64,000 nucleotides of DNA from CAYFQV01 sp964654185 (lineage in GTDB: Bacteria > Spirochaetota > Spirochaetia > DSM-27196 > PWMO01). The DNA is taken from the NCBI GenBank assembly GCA_964654185.1, contig CAZZIE010000005.1, forward strand, positions 6,164 to 70,163, in the 5' to 3' direction. The notes beneath the pieces were generated by a model. It did no database searches and had not been told where the DNA came from. It was given only the letters and a program-made list of their open reading frames with translations. Shown here one piece after another: positions 34,474 to 42,490 of the stretch. The position numbers and the translations under genes were made by a program. Within the stretch, counting starts at the first letter, position 1. Every line of letters starts with the position of its first letter.

Positions 34474-34488
34474 TCTGCGCTGGGCAGA
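34474..34488 (-). promoter_or_regulatory. Short hairpin just upstream of the RRM copy 2 ribosome binding site
   Basis: Minus strand: TCTGC, five-base loop, GCAGA, directly before AAGGAG. The stem is conserved with 8160-8174 while the loop differs. Confidence 0.45.
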
Positions 34489-34530
34489 CAATTAGTGTAA
34501 CTCCCGAATGCCGAGTTGCTTTGTCTGTCT

Positions 34531-34575
34531 TTGAACCGGTGAAGGAAAGCAGAGAAAGGCAGTCACGAAATCCGA
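34531..34575 (-). promoter_or_regulatory. Conserved 5' leader element, RRM copy 2
   Basis: This segment corresponds to 8213-8254 with only a few substitutions and short indels. It begins roughly 10 nt after the expected transcription start and lies about 70 nt before the start codon. Confidence 0.6.
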
Positions 34576-34587
34576 TAAGTTGGATGA

Positions 34588-34616
34588 AGAATACGAAAGT
34601 TTCGCAGAAACGTCAA
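34588..34616 (-). promoter_or_regulatory. Sigma70-like promoter of RRM copy 2
   Basis: Minus strand: TTGACG (34611-34616), exact 17-bp spacer, TATTCT (34588-34593). It is one of the best sigma70-type matches I find in the window. Confidence 0.7.
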
Positions 34617-34719
34617 TCACCAGAGGATCGACAAGTGAGAGGCGCCATGCCAACGCTTCGGGGTAGCAGAAATCCTGGACCTGTCGGCGGAACCTGCTCT
34701 ACTATAGCTGCACCGATCC

Positions 34720-35733
34720 ATGGGATTCTCTGCTACCAGGCGGCGCAACATCGGCATTGCAGCGACTCTTTGTACACTTCTGCTTCTTGTGACACTCGGC
34801 AGTTGCGTACCCTACGACATGCCCTCGTTCAACAACCCCGTCGATCCGCTGGGCGCACAGTGGCCCAACTCAAGCAACACTGTTGAATGGATAGAAGTCG
34901 CAGAGAGCGTTCCAGTGTTTCCTCGTGCGAACTTCTCGGCAACCGTCTTCGACGACGCCTTGTGGATTGCCTGCGGCAACTCGGAAAGCGGGGCCCTCGC
35001 AGATATCTGGACTTCGCCGGACGGCGAAGACTGGACACGTGCTTCGCAAACCGGTCCCATTCCTGCGAGCTGGGATCCGGCATTCGGGGCCTTCGACGGA
35101 TATCTGTACCTGGCGTCGGCCTACACCGGCGCGGGTGTCTGGCGCTCAACTGATGGTGCTGCCTGGTCGGAAGTCACAACCGCTCCCTTCGATGCAATAG
35201 ACGAGTTCATCGTATTGAATGAATCATTGTACGCGCTACGCTACTTCGGCGGTGAGCTATGGAGTTCCTCCGACGGCACGACCTGGAACCTGGAAGAGGC
35301 CGGCAGCGCCATGACCGACAAATCAACGGAGTCGGCTGCGGTTGCGCATGCCGGTGCATTGTGGGTGATCGGAGGAGAGGGCCCGGGGGTCTGGCGCTGG
35401 GAACCCGGGACAACCGCAGGCTGGGAGCTCGTCGAGAGCAGCCCCGACTTCGGGGAACGCCATTGGCCTGCCGCCGCGTCGTATCGCGAACGCCTCTGGC
35501 TCCTTGGAGGCTGGGGCGGTGGCTTCTTCGAGATGAATGCTCAAAACGATGCGTGGATATCCGTTGATGGCTCGTCCTGGCAGGAAACCATCAGCAGGAA
35601 CACCTTTCCCACGAGAGAACGCTTCGAGGCCGTGATCTTTCTGGACCGGCTCTACGTGCTCGGCGGTGCGAGAGACCGCACGATTGATATGCGGACCGAC
35701 GTGTGGTACGCGGAGCTAGCTGCGATCGAGTGA
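34720..35733 (+). CDS. Kelch/BNR-like repeat lipoprotein
   Basis: The 337-residue protein has a lipoprotein signal (TLGSC, Cys near residue 29). The mature part repeats a beta-propeller-like pattern: ADIWTSPDGEDWTR, GVWRSTDGAAWSE, ELWSSSDGTTWN, DAWISVDGSSWQE. These resemble Asp-box/BNR-type motifs (S-x-D-G-x-x-W) alternating with kelch-like GG-containing strands (LWVIGGEG, LYVLGGARD). Such proteins bind glycans or partners at the cell surface; no enzyme signature is seen. It stands alone between a minus-strand RRM gene and a gap of about 290 bp. The start lacks a clear ribosome site. Confidence 0.75.
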   Translation: MGFSATRRRNIGIAATLCTLLLLVTLGSCVPYDMPSFNNPVDPLGAQWPNSSNTVEWIEVAESVPVFPRANFSATVFDDALWIACGNSESGALADIWTSPDGEDWTRASQTGPIPASWDPAFGAFDGYLYLASAYTGAGVWRSTDGAAWSEVTTAPFDAIDEFIVLNESLYALRYFGGELWSSSDGTTWNLEEAGSAMTDKSTESAAVAHAGALWVIGGEGPGVWRWEPGTTAGWELVESSPDFGERHWPAAASYRERLWLLGGWGGGFFEMNAQNDAWISVDGSSWQETISRNTFPTRERFEAVIFLDRLYVLGGARDRTIDMRTDVWYAELAAIE

Positions 35734-36007
35734 CGCCTCAGCGCGACGCCTGCCCCTACCACCCGGGGCCAGGCCGAATGCGCACAACAAGACGCACTGT
35801 GCGAGCCTGCGCGCTGAACGGCGCGCCACGCCACCCGCCGGCCCCTGCGGCCGAGGACCGACCGCAAATCCTGTATTGCCCTTCATAGCGCGCTCCTCAT
35901 GCCCGGAGGTCTCCCCGCGCGAAAGGCAAGGTGCATGAGCTGCGATGGTGTGCGTCGTTTTGGATTTCGCGCGTCAGTTGATTGTACCAGCCGCGGCGCA
36001 AACCCTC

Positions 36008-36034
36008 AAAAAGTTTTCCGCCTAACAGGAGGCG
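36008..36034 (-). terminator. Possible terminator overlapping the sensor-kinase stop codon
   Basis: Minus strand CGCCT and AGGCG (36030-36034 and 36019-36023) form a 5-bp stem with a short T-rich tail after GAAAAC. The stem is short. The rest of the gap (35734-36007) shows no gene, repeat or RNA that I can support. Confidence 0.4.
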
Positions 36035-38154
36035 CTGCGGATGCGGAAGGTGGTTCCCCCGTCGGTCTCGACCGTCACAGATGCGTTGATCTGGCCGGCA
36101 AGGGCGTGTATCAGCTGAAGGCCCAGGCTCCGTTGAGCCGCTGCATGGTGGTCCGACCCGAGGCCGACACCGTTGTCCGAGACGGAGAGCTCGAAACACT
36201 CTCCCGATCGGCCTGCGAAGTCGACGCGGAGAACGCCCGCTGCTCCGTTCGGAAAGGCGTGACGGATTGCGTTGGAAATGAGCTCGTTCAGGATGATCCC
36301 GCAGGGCACGGCGGTCTCAATGTCCAGAGTCACCGCTTCAACGTTCGTCTCGAGGGCAACACTTTCCTCTCGGCCGTACGCCGACAGGAGCTCCCGGGAA
36401 ATTCCCTCTATGTACGCCTTCATGTCGACGGCGGAGAGGTTATCTCCCTTGTAGAGCTCTTCATGAACCCGCGCCATGGAGTAGATGCGGTCCCGGCTCT
36501 TCCGAAACGCGTTCCGTGCGTCTTCAGCGGACTTCACGTGTTCCGCCTGGAGGGAGAGCAGACTCGCCGCAACGTTCAGGTTGTTCTTCACGCGGTGGTG
36601 GATCTCCTTGAGCATGCTTTCCCGCTCGATGGCGATCCGACGGATGGTCTCCTCCCGTTCCCGACGCTCGGTAATGTCCGTGTGGGTTCCGATCATGCGC
36701 ACAGGCTCGCCGTCGGCTCCCCGGTCGACTACCTTACCCCGCGCAAGTACCCAGATGTAGCTTCCGTCACCGGTGAGGAAGCGGTACTCACTCGTGAACA
36801 TGGCGACCTCACCCCGCAGCGCCTTTTCCACCTCAGGACGCACCTGGGGAGCATCCTCCGGATGGATACGACCGAGCCAGTTCTCACCGGTCACACCGAT
36901 CTCATCCCGGCTGAGACCGACCATGTCCAGAAACCCCCGGGAGAAGAAGAGGGTGTCGTCTGGGAGTTGCCAGTCCCATACGCCGTGGCCGGCCCCTTCG
37001 AGTGCAAACTGCCACCGCTCCTGACTTGCGCGCAGCTCATCCTCGCGACTCCGTACCGCTTCCGCCATTCCGCGAAAGGCCTTCGCCAGCTCCCGGAGCT
37101 CCCGGAACCCGGCACCCGGGACGCTGCCCGGCAGAATCTCCCGGCTCCCCGCCGCGAGTGAATTGGCCCCGGCAGTGAACTCGCGAAGCGGCGCAACGAT
37201 CGAACGGCGGGCAGCGCGGTTGAGAAGGTAGGTGCCCAGTAGCAGCAGAAAGAGAACCGCCCCGATCGTCACGAGAGCGCGCCCCGCAAGGGGAAGCAGG
37301 ATCTCGGCCACATCCAGGCCCAGGATGACCAGCCAGCCGCTCGTCGCCTCTCGTGTTCCGCTCAGGAGCACGCGTCTGCCGTTCACGCGCTCTATTCGCG
37401 TCTTCGACGACCGGTCCTGCATGGCCCCTATGATCTCGAGATGGCCCACATTCTGTTGCTCCTGAACGACGGTGGAATCCGGATGGGCCAGGACGTTGCC
37501 GTAGTGATCCGTGATGACCGCGATGCCCGTTCGGCGTCCCTCCTGGATAGTGCCGGCGTACTCCTGCATGGCATCCAGATCCAGCTCAGCCAGAAGGATC
37601 TCGTTCGGTGACACCCGACGGGCGAGTCCGATCACGATGTGCCCGGCAACGGGGCTGTAGTAGGGCACCGTGAGAGCACGCACACCGTGCGTTGGCGTCC
37701 AGAGGAGAAGCCCGGAGAAGTCGGTCTGCGCAACCGCTTCCGGGGCGCTTGTCAGGACACGCCTCGATCCATCCAACAGCAACACGCGATGAAACGCCTT
37801 GGAGGTGCGCAGCAGCATCCGGAGCTCAGCGACCGGGTGCGCTGCTCCCGGCGGCGTGGTAGCGCTTCCGGAGCCGCCACCACCCGGCCCGTACGGTCTG
37901 CCCTCCCCGGCGATGTGTGCCGCGGTGAGGTCCAAGAGGCGCTCCGCCGAGTCGAGAAACATCCGCACGTACTGTGCGGCTGCCTCGGCGTCCCGGCGCT
38001 GACGCGCCCGGGCATCCTGAACAGCGAGTATGCCCCACGCCGCGGCGCCCAGGAGGGCCAGCACGACGCCGGGCAGGAGCAGACGAAGGACGAGCGTGCG
38101 AAAGAATACGCGCCCCAGGGGCTGTATCCGGGTGCTTCTATCCATCCTCCTCAC
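36022..38154 (-). CDS. Sensor histidine kinase: periplasmic sensor, HAMP, PAS, HisKA_2, HATPase
   Basis: The 710-residue protein has a membrane helix at about 22-45, a Cache-like periplasmic domain (50-285), a second helix (293-311), a HAMP linker, a PAS domain (about 378-497, ending GTHTDITER), a HisKA_2 region with KEIHHRVKNNLNVAASLLSL (His519/520) and an HATPase core (ELISNAIRHAFPNG, VSDNGVGLG). This architecture phosphorylates a response regulator, none of which is adjacent. Its GTG start overlaps the TGA of the upstream binding-protein gene by 3 nt, within a GTGA overlap, suggesting a binding-protein-assisted sensor. Confidence 0.92.
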   Translation of the reverse strand: MRRMDRSTRIQPLGRVFFRTLVLRLLLPGVVLALLGAAAWGILAVQDARARQRRDAEAAAQYVRMFLDSAERLLDLTAAHIAGEGRPYGPGGGGSGSATTPPGAAHPVAELRMLLRTSKAFHRVLLLDGSRRVLTSAPEAVAQTDFSGLLLWTPTHGVRALTVPYYSPVAGHIVIGLARRVSPNEILLAELDLDAMQEYAGTIQEGRRTGIAVITDHYGNVLAHPDSTVVQEQQNVGHLEIIGAMQDRSSKTRIERVNGRRVLLSGTREATSGWLVILGLDVAEILLPLAGRALVTIGAVLFLLLLGTYLLNRAARRSIVAPLREFTAGANSLAAGSREILPGSVPGAGFRELRELAKAFRGMAEAVRSREDELRASQERWQFALEGAGHGVWDWQLPDDTLFFSRGFLDMVGLSRDEIGVTGENWLGRIHPEDAPQVRPEVEKALRGEVAMFTSEYRFLTGDGSYIWVLARGKVVDRGADGEPVRMIGTHTDITERREREETIRRIAIERESMLKEIHHRVKNNLNVAASLLSLQAEHVKSAEDARNAFRKSRDRIYSMARVHEELYKGDNLSAVDMKAYIEGISRELLSAYGREESVALETNVEAVTLDIETAVPCGIILNELISNAIRHAFPNGAAGVLRVDFAGRSGECFELSVSDNGVGLGSDHHAAAQRSLGLQLIHALAGQINASVTVETDGGTTFRIRSASC

Positions 38155-39389
38155 CAGTCCTCTCCCGTCCCGGATGTCGTCTCCCGGCGCAACGGCCGGA
38201 ACTTGCCGCCTTCCATGACGAAGAGCCGCGCCGGCGCAACGGTGTCGCCGAACTCGTTGATCGTCAGGGGGCCGTGGAGGCTCGGAAAATCCTCGATCTG
38301 CGTGAGCGCCTCGGCCAATTGTTCTTTCCGTCCGTTGGTGCGCTTCAGGGCTGTTGCAAGGACCCGTACCGCGTCGTAGGACTGCGCCGCCGCGAATGAA
38401 GGCTCGCGGCCAAAGCGGTACCGGTAGCGCACGGCGAAGTCGCTGTACGCCTTCGTCTCGGTGGTCCCGCGAATCGATCGTGCGGTGATGATCCCTTCGA
38501 CCGCTGTTCCGCCGTAGGAGGTAAGCGCCTCCGTGGCGGCCCAGCCGCTGGTCACTATAGTGGCCGGCGCATCCCCGGCCTGAAGGGCCTGAGCGATCCG
38601 CGCCGTATCACGGGCCGAGGCGATGACAAGGATGGTCTCCGGCTCGCCCTCCAGGACGGCACGCAACTCCTCGCGAACGTCTCCCTCACCAACGCCGGAG
38701 AACTCGACCTCATGGAGCATCTCTCCGCCGGACTCAGTGAAGGCCGCGCAGAAGGCGTCGTTGAAGGGGTCGCCGTACGTGGAGTTCTCGGAGTCCCGTA
38801 TGCTCGCCGCAGTGGCGAACCCGCCATCCGTCGCCGCCCAGCTACCGAGCAGCGCAGCGGCCACGTCGGTGGTACCCTGGATCCGGAACAAAGGGTCATC
38901 ACGGTCCGACAGCGTCGGCGTGGATGCAGTCGGGCTCAACAGAACCAGATCGTGTTCGCGGGCAACAGCGACGGCCTGCGCGCTCGCACTCGAGGTCATG
39001 TGACCGATAATGGCAACTACGCCCGCTTCGGCGAGCTCGGTGTCTACCGCGACAACACGCTGATCGCTGTTCTTGTCGTCACGAATCAGAAGCTCGATTC
39101 GTCCACCTTCGACACCGCCCGACTCGTTGATCTCCTCGACGGCGAGCATGGCTCCGTTCCGCCCCTGAACGCCGAGATCTGAATAGACGCCGGTCAGGGG
39201 GCCCACGAATCCCACCTTGATCTCGCGACCCGCGCACGCGACAAGCGTGACCCAGGCACCCGCGGCAAGAAGAAGGATCGCCGGAAGCCGGCGGCGGCGT
39301 TCGTTCCGGTGGACGGAACGACCGGGGTGCCGGTGGACGGCGCAGCGTACGTCCCGGCGCCCTGTCCGGAGTCCACCAGTACTCATCAT
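38151..39389 (-). CDS. Periplasmic binding protein (Peripla_BP_6, LivJ-like) lipoprotein
   Basis: The 412-residue protein has an Arg-rich N-region, a hydrophobic helix and lipobox VACAG, then a type I periplasmic-binding fold: IKVGFVGPLTGVYSDLGVQ, GAMLAVEEINESGGV, AIIGHMTSSASA and FAAAQSYDAVRVLA. Such proteins bind amino acids or amides. No permease or ATPase is nearby; instead the gene overlaps the histidine kinase, so it may present ligand to that sensor. A consensus TATAAT lies at 39420-39425. ATG 39410 and ATG 39386 are alternative starts. Confidence 0.88.
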   Translation of the reverse strand: MMSTGGLRTGRRDVRCAVHRHPGRSVHRNERRRRLPAILLLAAGAWVTLVACAGREIKVGFVGPLTGVYSDLGVQGRNGAMLAVEEINESGGVEGGRIELLIRDDKNSDQRVVAVDTELAEAGVVAIIGHMTSSASAQAVAVAREHDLVLLSPTASTPTLSDRDDPLFRIQGTTDVAAALLGSWAATDGGFATAASIRDSENSTYGDPFNDAFCAAFTESGGEMLHEVEFSGVGEGDVREELRAVLEGEPETILVIASARDTARIAQALQAGDAPATIVTSGWAATEALTSYGGTAVEGIITARSIRGTTETKAYSDFAVRYRYRFGREPSFAAAQSYDAVRVLATALKRTNGRKEQLAEALTQIEDFPSLHGPLTINEFGDTVAPARLFVMEGGKFRPLRRETTSGTGEDW

Positions 39390-39419
39390 CCTAAAAGCTC
39401 TAAAAGGCATTCTTGCGCT

Positions 39420-39425
39420 ATTATA
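39420..39425 (-). promoter_or_regulatory. Consensus -10 upstream of the binding protein-kinase pair
   Basis: TATAAT on the minus strand, 10 nt before ATG 39410 and about 31 nt before ATG 39389. No good -35 is visible at 16-18 bp (TAGATA at best). Confidence 0.4.
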
Positions 39426-39516
39426 ACTGTTTCAGGTGAGGATATCTACGGGTAGTGCCAGGCGGGATGAGTAATTCTTCTCAGCGCACGGCGCAGGTCT
39501 CGCTTCTGAAGTCGGT

Positions 39517-40731
39517 TCAATCTTCTGAGCTGCGGTTGACCACAACCGACCGGCGCGACGTTGTTGACAGGAGGTCCTCGTACCGGGAGTACACTTCAGC
39601 AACGACGTCACGCCAGTGAAGGTAGATGTCCCTGAGCGCCCCCTGCCCGACACGGCTCGTCAGATCGTGATCCAGCACTGCGCCCTGCAACGCCGCCGCG
39701 AGGGATTCCACGCTGTTCTCCACCAGAAACCCGCTCTCCCGGTCGGTCACCCCTTCCGCGGCGGAAGCGCCGCGGATGAGCACCGTCGGGACCTCGAACG
39801 CCGCGGCCTCCCGCATGACAAGGGGCGCATTGTCATACAGAGATGGAAACAGGAGGAGGGTCGCCGCGGCGTACAGCTCCTTCAGTCGCTCCCGCTCGAG
39901 AACGAGACCGAGAAACACCGTCTCCTCTGCAATGCCGACGCTCCGACACAGACGCTTCATGGCGCGCTCGGCGTAGCCGGTCCCGGCAAAGACCATTCGA
40001 AACTGCGCACCACGCTTCTTCATGAAGCCGAGAGTTCGAATGATGAGCTCGACGTTCTTCTCCCACCGGTGCTGCCCGACGAAGAGATACATTGGAACAT
40101 CCCGTGACTGGCCATTCACGAGGGCCCGTCCGCGTTCGGCAAGCTTCGCTTTCTCCTCGACGGTCGGTGCCTCCAGGTCCGTTCCATTCGGTATGACCTC
40201 AATGGCGCCCTTGTACCCGTACTGCTTCAGCGTCTGTGCGGTCGCACGATTCGGCGCCCAGACCTGCGTAGCCTTCTGGTAGAAGTTCACGACGTATCGG
40301 ATACCGACGTCGGCCAGAGTCGGGGATCCGGTAACCTTCAGGAAGTCGTCTCGATACTTCGAGTGAAAGGTCGCTACGAGCGGAATGCCGCGTCGTTTCG
40401 AAGCACCCTGCGCGAGCCGCCCGGACACAAACGGGCAGTGCGCGTGGACAACGTCGAAGTGTCGCGTCTGGAGTTGCCGCATGAACTCCGGGTCGATCCA
40501 CGGCAGCCCCGCGCGGAAGGGTTTCATCTGCGGAAGCTCGACCGCGCGGAAACGAAGCACTTCGTAGTCGGTAGTGTCCGTATATCCGGGAGCCTCCGGC
40601 GCGACGACGATTGCCGTGCCGTGCTTCCGGTGAATCCAGTGTGCGTAGTTCTCCATGCACACGCCGACACCGTCCATGATCGGACGGTAGCTGTCGTTAA
40701 ACTGACCAACACTCAGACCCACCGGCAACAT
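39517..40731 (-). CDS. GT4-family glycosyltransferase
   Basis: The 404-residue protein is a GT-B glycosyltransferase. The N-terminal domain has DSYRPIMDGVGVCMENYAHW and DVVHAHCPFVSGRLA. The C-terminal domain has VIPNGTDLE, LFVGQHRWEKNVELII and the nucleotide-sugar site LFPSLYDNAPLVMREAAAFEVP with an E-x7-E type pattern. These enzymes transfer sugars to lipids or other acceptors at the membrane, for example in glycolipid synthesis. ATG 40731 directly abuts AAAGG; GTG 40722 would be better spaced, so the start is uncertain. It is divergent from the MlrC-type gene. Confidence 0.88.
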   Translation of the reverse strand: MLPVGLSVGQFNDSYRPIMDGVGVCMENYAHWIHRKHGTAIVVAPEAPGYTDTTDYEVLRFRAVELPQMKPFRAGLPWIDPEFMRQLQTRHFDVVHAHCPFVSGRLAQGASKRRGIPLVATFHSKYRDDFLKVTGSPTLADVGIRYVVNFYQKATQVWAPNRATAQTLKQYGYKGAIEVIPNGTDLEAPTVEEKAKLAERGRALVNGQSRDVPMYLFVGQHRWEKNVELIIRTLGFMKKRGAQFRMVFAGTGYAERAMKRLCRSVGIAEETVFLGLVLERERLKELYAAATLLLFPSLYDNAPLVMREAAAFEVPTVLIRGASAAEGVTDRESGFLVENSVESLAAALQGAVLDHDLTSRVGQGALRDIYLHWRDVVAEVYSRYEDLLSTTSRRSVVVNRSSED

Positions 40732-40862
40732 CCTTTCAGTGACGGTCCACCCTACCACGATGCCGCTTGGAGTGATACCGCGTGCGTTGCAGCAGAGTGG
40801 AGGGACATCGCCCCGCGACGTGGTCATGGCAGAGCGTGTCCGACGTGATATACACTGTCGCC

Positions 40863-42470
40863 ATGTCATACATCAACACTGCTCGTCGCTCCCGCCGGGG
40901 CGGCATGGTCTTGAGCATGTTTGCTGCTCTGCTCGCTTCATTGGTCTTTCTTACAGGGTGCGCCTCGACACCCAGGAGCTTCGAGAATCCCACCGAGCCC
41001 GAGGTGCGCGTCCTCGTGGCGGAGCTGAGGCAGGAGACCAACTCATTCTCACCGGTTCCAACCACCATGGAGGACTTTGCGGCAAGCGGTATCCACCGCG
41101 GAACCGCTCTCATGGACTTCGCCCGGGAGGGCGACGGGACTCTGTCCGGCTTCACCGCAGCCATTGCCGATCACGGTGAGGGCCGCATTGAAATTGTGCC
41201 GACCCTTTCGGCCCGCGCAGTATCAGGTGGTCCCATTCAGCGCGGGACTTATGATCAGTTCAAGAATGAGATCCTCCAGATTGCCCGCGCAGAGGCGGAT
41301 AGCGTTGACGGCGTCTATCTCTCCCTCCACGGCGCCATGGGCGTCGACGGCGTACGTGATCCCGAAGGGGATCTCCTCGTCGCCCTGCGGGATGTCCTGG
41401 GATCGGAGATCCCGATCGGGGTCTCCTTCGATCTCCACGCCAATCTCACGCAGCGACGGGCCGACAACGCGACCTATATTGTCGGGTACCAGACCAACCC
41501 TCACCGGGACTTCTTCGAAACGGGGTATACCAGCGGGGAGATCATGGCCAAGACCGTGCTGGGACAGGTGAAGCCGGTCATGGTGGTGCGGAAGATGCGC
41601 CTCCTCAAAGGCGGTGGCATCAACATCGATTTCCTGGCTCCCATGCGATCGATCTTCCGGAAGATGGACCGCATGGAGCGTGATCCCGAAGTCCTGAGCG
41701 TCTCCAATTTCATGGTCCACATCTGGCTGGACGATCCCGAGCTCGGCTGGAGCACCGTCGCCGTGACCGACGGCAATCAGGAGCGCGCGGCGGAACTCGC
41801 GGACGAGATTGCAGGCCTTGATTGGGAGGTGCGTGATGTGCCGCATCCCCCCGCTCTTTCTGCGGAAGAGGGCGTCCGGGCGGTTCGCCGCGCCGGCCTT
41901 GCCCGCGCCTTCGGAACGACCGTGATCTGCGACGTGGCCGACGCCGTCGGCGCGGGAGCCCCGGGTGAGAACGCCTGGATCCTGAAGGCCTTCCTGGAGA
42001 ACGACCCGGAGCTGACCACCTACATTCCGTTGCGGGACGCCCCCGCTGCACGGCAGGCCTGGGCGGCTGACATCGGGGAGACCGTGACGGTGTCGCTAGG
42101 ACAAACCCTCGAGACTACGTACAACACCCGGGTCGCCTACACCGGTGAGGTGATTCACAAGACGGAGACCGACAGCGACGGCAAGACCGTGGTGGTGAAG
42201 CACCAGGGTATTCACCTGATCCTCACGGAGCGACCGACCACCGCGCGGGAGCCGGAGTTCTTCACGGACCTGGGACTTCCGCCCCGCAAGGCCGACGCCG
42301 TGGTGGTGAAAAATCTCTTTCCCTTCCGCTTTACCTACATGGCGGTGAACCGCAAGACCATCAACGTCATGACTCCCGGCACGACGAGCATTGACGTATT
42401 CGGGCTCGAGTACGACGAGGTGCCGCGGCCGATCTATCCTCTGGACCCGATCGACGACTGGCAACCCTGA
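40863..42470 (+). CDS. MlrC (microcystinase C, M81) family lipoprotein
   Basis: The 535-residue protein has a lipoprotein signal with Cys33 (FLTGC) and a full M81/MlrC body: ELRQETNSFSPVPTTMEDF, LSLHGAMGVDGVRDPEGDLL, SFDLHANLTQRRADN, GYQTNPHRDFFETG and DVADAVGAGAPGEN. MlrC was first described as a zinc peptidase in microcystin breakdown, but most homologues act on other substrates. Lipid anchoring is unusual since MlrC-type proteins are normally cytoplasmic. TACACT at 40851-40856 lies 6 nt before ATG 40863 and no Shine-Dalgarno site is seen. Metal-binding residues appear intact. Confidence 0.88.
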   Translation: MSYINTARRSRRGGMVLSMFAALLASLVFLTGCASTPRSFENPTEPEVRVLVAELRQETNSFSPVPTTMEDFAASGIHRGTALMDFAREGDGTLSGFTAAIADHGEGRIEIVPTLSARAVSGGPIQRGTYDQFKNEILQIARAEADSVDGVYLSLHGAMGVDGVRDPEGDLLVALRDVLGSEIPIGVSFDLHANLTQRRADNATYIVGYQTNPHRDFFETGYTSGEIMAKTVLGQVKPVMVVRKMRLLKGGGINIDFLAPMRSIFRKMDRMERDPEVLSVSNFMVHIWLDDPELGWSTVAVTDGNQERAAELADEIAGLDWEVRDVPHPPALSAEEGVRAVRRAGLARAFGTTVICDVADAVGAGAPGENAWILKAFLENDPELTTYIPLRDAPAARQAWAADIGETVTVSLGQTLETTYNTRVAYTGEVIHKTETDSDGKTVVVKHQGIHLILTERPTTAREPEFFTDLGLPPRKADAVVVKNLFPFRFTYMAVNRKTINVMTPGTTSIDVFGLEYDEVPRPIYPLDPIDDWQP

Positions 42471-42490
42471 CGGGCCGGCTGAGCAGCCGG

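Noticed and set aside
35899..37161. A 420-codon plus-strand frame
   Set aside because: It is antisense to the histidine kinase catalytic domains.
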